64,000 nucleotides of DNA from Lingula anatina. Taxonomy: Eukaryota > Brachiopoda > Lingulata > Lingulida > Lingulidae. Within the stretch, counting starts at the first letter, position 1; every line of letters starts with the position of its first letter. Position numbers and translations under genes: made by a program. Location: contig NW_019775602.1 in assembly GCF_001039355.2 (NCBI RefSeq), positions 631,532 to 695,531 of the forward strand, in the 5' to 3' direction. This document shows, one piece after another, positions 62,035 to 64,000 of the stretch. The notes beneath the pieces are model-generated. The model made no database searches, had not been told where the DNA came from, and saw only the letters and a program-made list of their open reading frames with translations.

Positions 62035-62300
62035 CAGAAAAAGACCAATGAAATCTATGGACCATACCACCAGAAAAGACGGAATAGCAAAACGTATTCC
62101 CTGATGGAAAATTAAAGGAAGAGGAAGTAAAGGAAAACAAAGAACACTGACACCCTTACTCCCTTGCAACAAATCAACGACTGTCCAACAACGAGGTCAT
62201 CCAATCGACTGAAAATAGAGTAAACTGAAGAACCATGATCGTCGATGCCTGCACTAGGCCTGACACTCGAAGGAAAATGTACTAGCATAACAAAAGAAGT
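62035..62300 (+). pseudogene. Possible LINE-type retrotransposon 3' tail
   Basis: The plus strand reads NNEVIQSTENRVN, a stop, then RTMIVDACTRPDTRRK, preceded by a Gly/Arg/Lys-rich stretch. This resembles the C-terminal tail of LINE reverse transcriptases (a D-R-x-x-W-R-x-x-V-x-x-A type ending). It is very decayed and short, so this is a tentative call. Confidence 0.3.
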
Positions 62301-62384
62301 AGCAGTGGACTTTTGAAAGAACAAAAGCGTCAAGTCACCAATTCCCATAAAGAAACGCCGATGTGAAAATGGTTTATGATGTTA

Positions 62385-62462
62385 ATCTGTTAAACTGATT
62401 GCATTCAACGAGAGTAACCGCGGAGTTGGATCGGTCTACATGTACGTAGAAATGAGTCCAAC
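62385..62462. mobile_element. GATCGATC MITE, half copy
   Basis: Carries AACTGATTGCATTCAACGAG and GAGTTGGATCGGTCTAC, matching one arm of the palindromic family, then GAAATGAGTCCAACC. The other arm is absent. Confidence 0.4.
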
Positions 62463-62961
62463 CTATGATCATATTTATGACAATTAAGACGCGTACAATT
62501 TAAAATAAAGTGCACAGAATACGATAATTAATACAGTTATGGTCTCTTGAACCCCACACGACCAGACGAGATTTAGATCAAATTGCTTGTTTTGTGTGTA
62601 AATGAGATGCTCACCATGCATTGCTAACGTATTACATGTATAGTCACTCTTATTAATTTTTGGTGGTTTTAGTGGAAAAGGTAAAATTATAAGTCATTTA
62701 ACATGGAATTAGATGTTGTCACTATTGCCAATTTTGTAAAATGAAACGTCAGACTTAAAGAAAGAGCTATGGCAAAAGATTTAAAAACAACGTTCACGTT
62801 AAAGACAAGCGCCATAAGAAATTTCACTAAACCACGGCGTGCCATATGTGTTGTCATAAAGACTAGCCCTGTACGTTACAAAGAAGGTACAAAGAGAAAG
62901 ATAAATTAAGAGATAATCGTACAAACTTATCAAGATCGTCGTAATAACAAGACAGGAAGAC

Positions 62962-63680
62962 ATCGGCTCGATATGTGAACTACAGCGTATAAAGCACATC
63001 TTCAAGCTTAAAAAATTAATACATTCCACTACTACTATGCCTCTTAAAACCAACAAAGAGGGGAAGGGAAAGAGAGTTTAAAGGCATGAATAATAATATG
63101 AGGAAAAATGCGCGAATACTGTGTAAATAACCCACGAGAATCCTTAAGTACGAATTCTCGGCGAATAGGGAGGACGCAAGTGTAACTTGCCCCCCTCACA
63201 AGGATTTTGCAAAGAGTTCGCAAGTGAGGCGAGCGATTTTAAAGGCACCGTGAAAAAAAAATGAACTAAGACGCTCGTCTCGAGCAGTGAAGAGAAAAAA
63301 AGTGTATGGAAAATCTATACGCTTTTATCCAGAGCCCGTGGCAAATGCAATCTAGGCTCAACAATTTGCCACTGCATAAATGTTCTCTTTTTCCATCAGC
63401 GTATTTTTAAAATTTATAACTAAGCATACCGACCCTCACCTTTTATATTATAAAGTTTGTTTGTAGCCCTCCGTATCGTAGGTCTACCCTGGCCTTGTAG
63501 CGATGCGTGCAAATTAAAGGTGAACAAAATATAAACTATCGCGCCACTGCCAGGCGGTAGAGTTCTAATATCACGTGGTTTGCTTCAACACAATAAATGT
63601 AATACATTGGTCAATATGACCTAGATAGGACAAAGAGATTTTTAATAAATCGGCTCGATATGTGAACTACAGCGTATAAA
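62962..63680. repeat. 32-bp perfect direct repeat, 687 bases apart
   Basis: The sequence beginning ATCGGCTCGATATGTGAACT occurs at 62962-62993 and at 63649-63680. The flanks differ. It could be a target duplication, a local duplication or an assembly effect. Confidence 0.8.
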
Positions 63681-64000
63681 CCTTTACATACTCCGATCCT
63701 AACCCCGTACGCTTTTTCGGGCACAAAAGGTGGACAACGCACGGTCTACCGGACTTCAATAGTGTATATACGCCAGATTAATTGGGAGTTAACGATGTTT
63801 ACCTGTGGGCGAACGAGCGACTAACTTGTAATTTAAACAATATAAAAACAAATTGCTACATGCATTAAGGCCAGCTTGTAACTTAATGCACGGATATGAA
63901 AATAACTGGCCGTCATTTGATTGAATTTTATTGAGTTTTCTCATTCCCAGACAACTATCATCAATTTATTGGGATTAACATTATACATGTAGCATATATC

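Larger units (their letters stand above)
61870..64000. other. Terminal region, no gene seen
   Basis: Upstream of glycosyltransferase-like copy 3, so it should hold its 5' untranslated exon and promoter. It also contains a possible LINE tail (about 62035-62300), a half copy of the GATCGATC MITE (about 62385-62462), and a 32-bp direct repeat at 62962-62993 and 63649-63680. No supported coding region. Confidence 0.5.

Overview
The window is animal nuclear DNA. It has intron-rich genes with GT..AG junctions, the standard genetic code, AT-rich intergenic sequence, many microsatellites and many degraded transposons. The gene set (TIMELESS, myo-inositol-3-phosphate synthase, a carboxylesterase/neuroligin-like protein, VWA7-like proteins) and the style of repeats fit an invertebrate bilaterian such as a lophotrochozoan or invertebrate deuterostome. 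I cannot name the species. The assembly has one 201-base gap (36785-36985) and three single-N joins (9826, 16052, 40054), at least two of which carry duplicated flanks.

Layout. 1-11.6 kb (+): the 3' part of TIMELESS, 19 exons that join in one frame to 958 codons, with a 5'-truncated Penelope-like retroelement in the intron at 3662-5297. 12.5-18.2 kb (-): a complete seven-exon myo-inositol-3-phosphate synthase gene, tail to tail with TIMELESS. 18.2-23.6 kb: intergenic, with microsatellites and a dead Tc1-like transposase fragment. 23.6-27.1 kb (+): a secreted carboxylesterase-fold protein that ends in a thrombospondin type-1 domain and has altered catalytic residues. 28.4-35.9 kb (+): a complete 16-exon VWA7-like membrane protein. 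37.7-41.4 kb (+): a short tandem paralogue in which a signal-peptide exon is spliced to the C-terminal half only, so the VWA domain is absent. 43.8-45.0 kb (-): the C-terminal part of a one-pass membrane protein with three PPPY motifs. 48.3-61.8 kb (-): three tandem paralogues of an unrecognised type II membrane protein with a DDD motif, like a Golgi glycosyltransferase. The first copy is broken by two frameshifts, and a 1660-bp decayed Tc1-like element lies upstream of each of the first two. 61.9-64 kb: no gene seen.

The genes do not look like one pathway. TIMELESS (replication fork protection) and inositol synthase are housekeeping neighbours. The rest of the window is secreted, membrane or Golgi-type proteins, much of it formed by local duplication. 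The best leads are the esterase-TSP1 protein, the VWA-less VWA7 paralogue, the tandem glycosyltransferase-like family, and a palindromic MITE family with GATCGATC motifs in at least five places. Exon borders were read by eye and checked only by frame continuity. No database search was possible.
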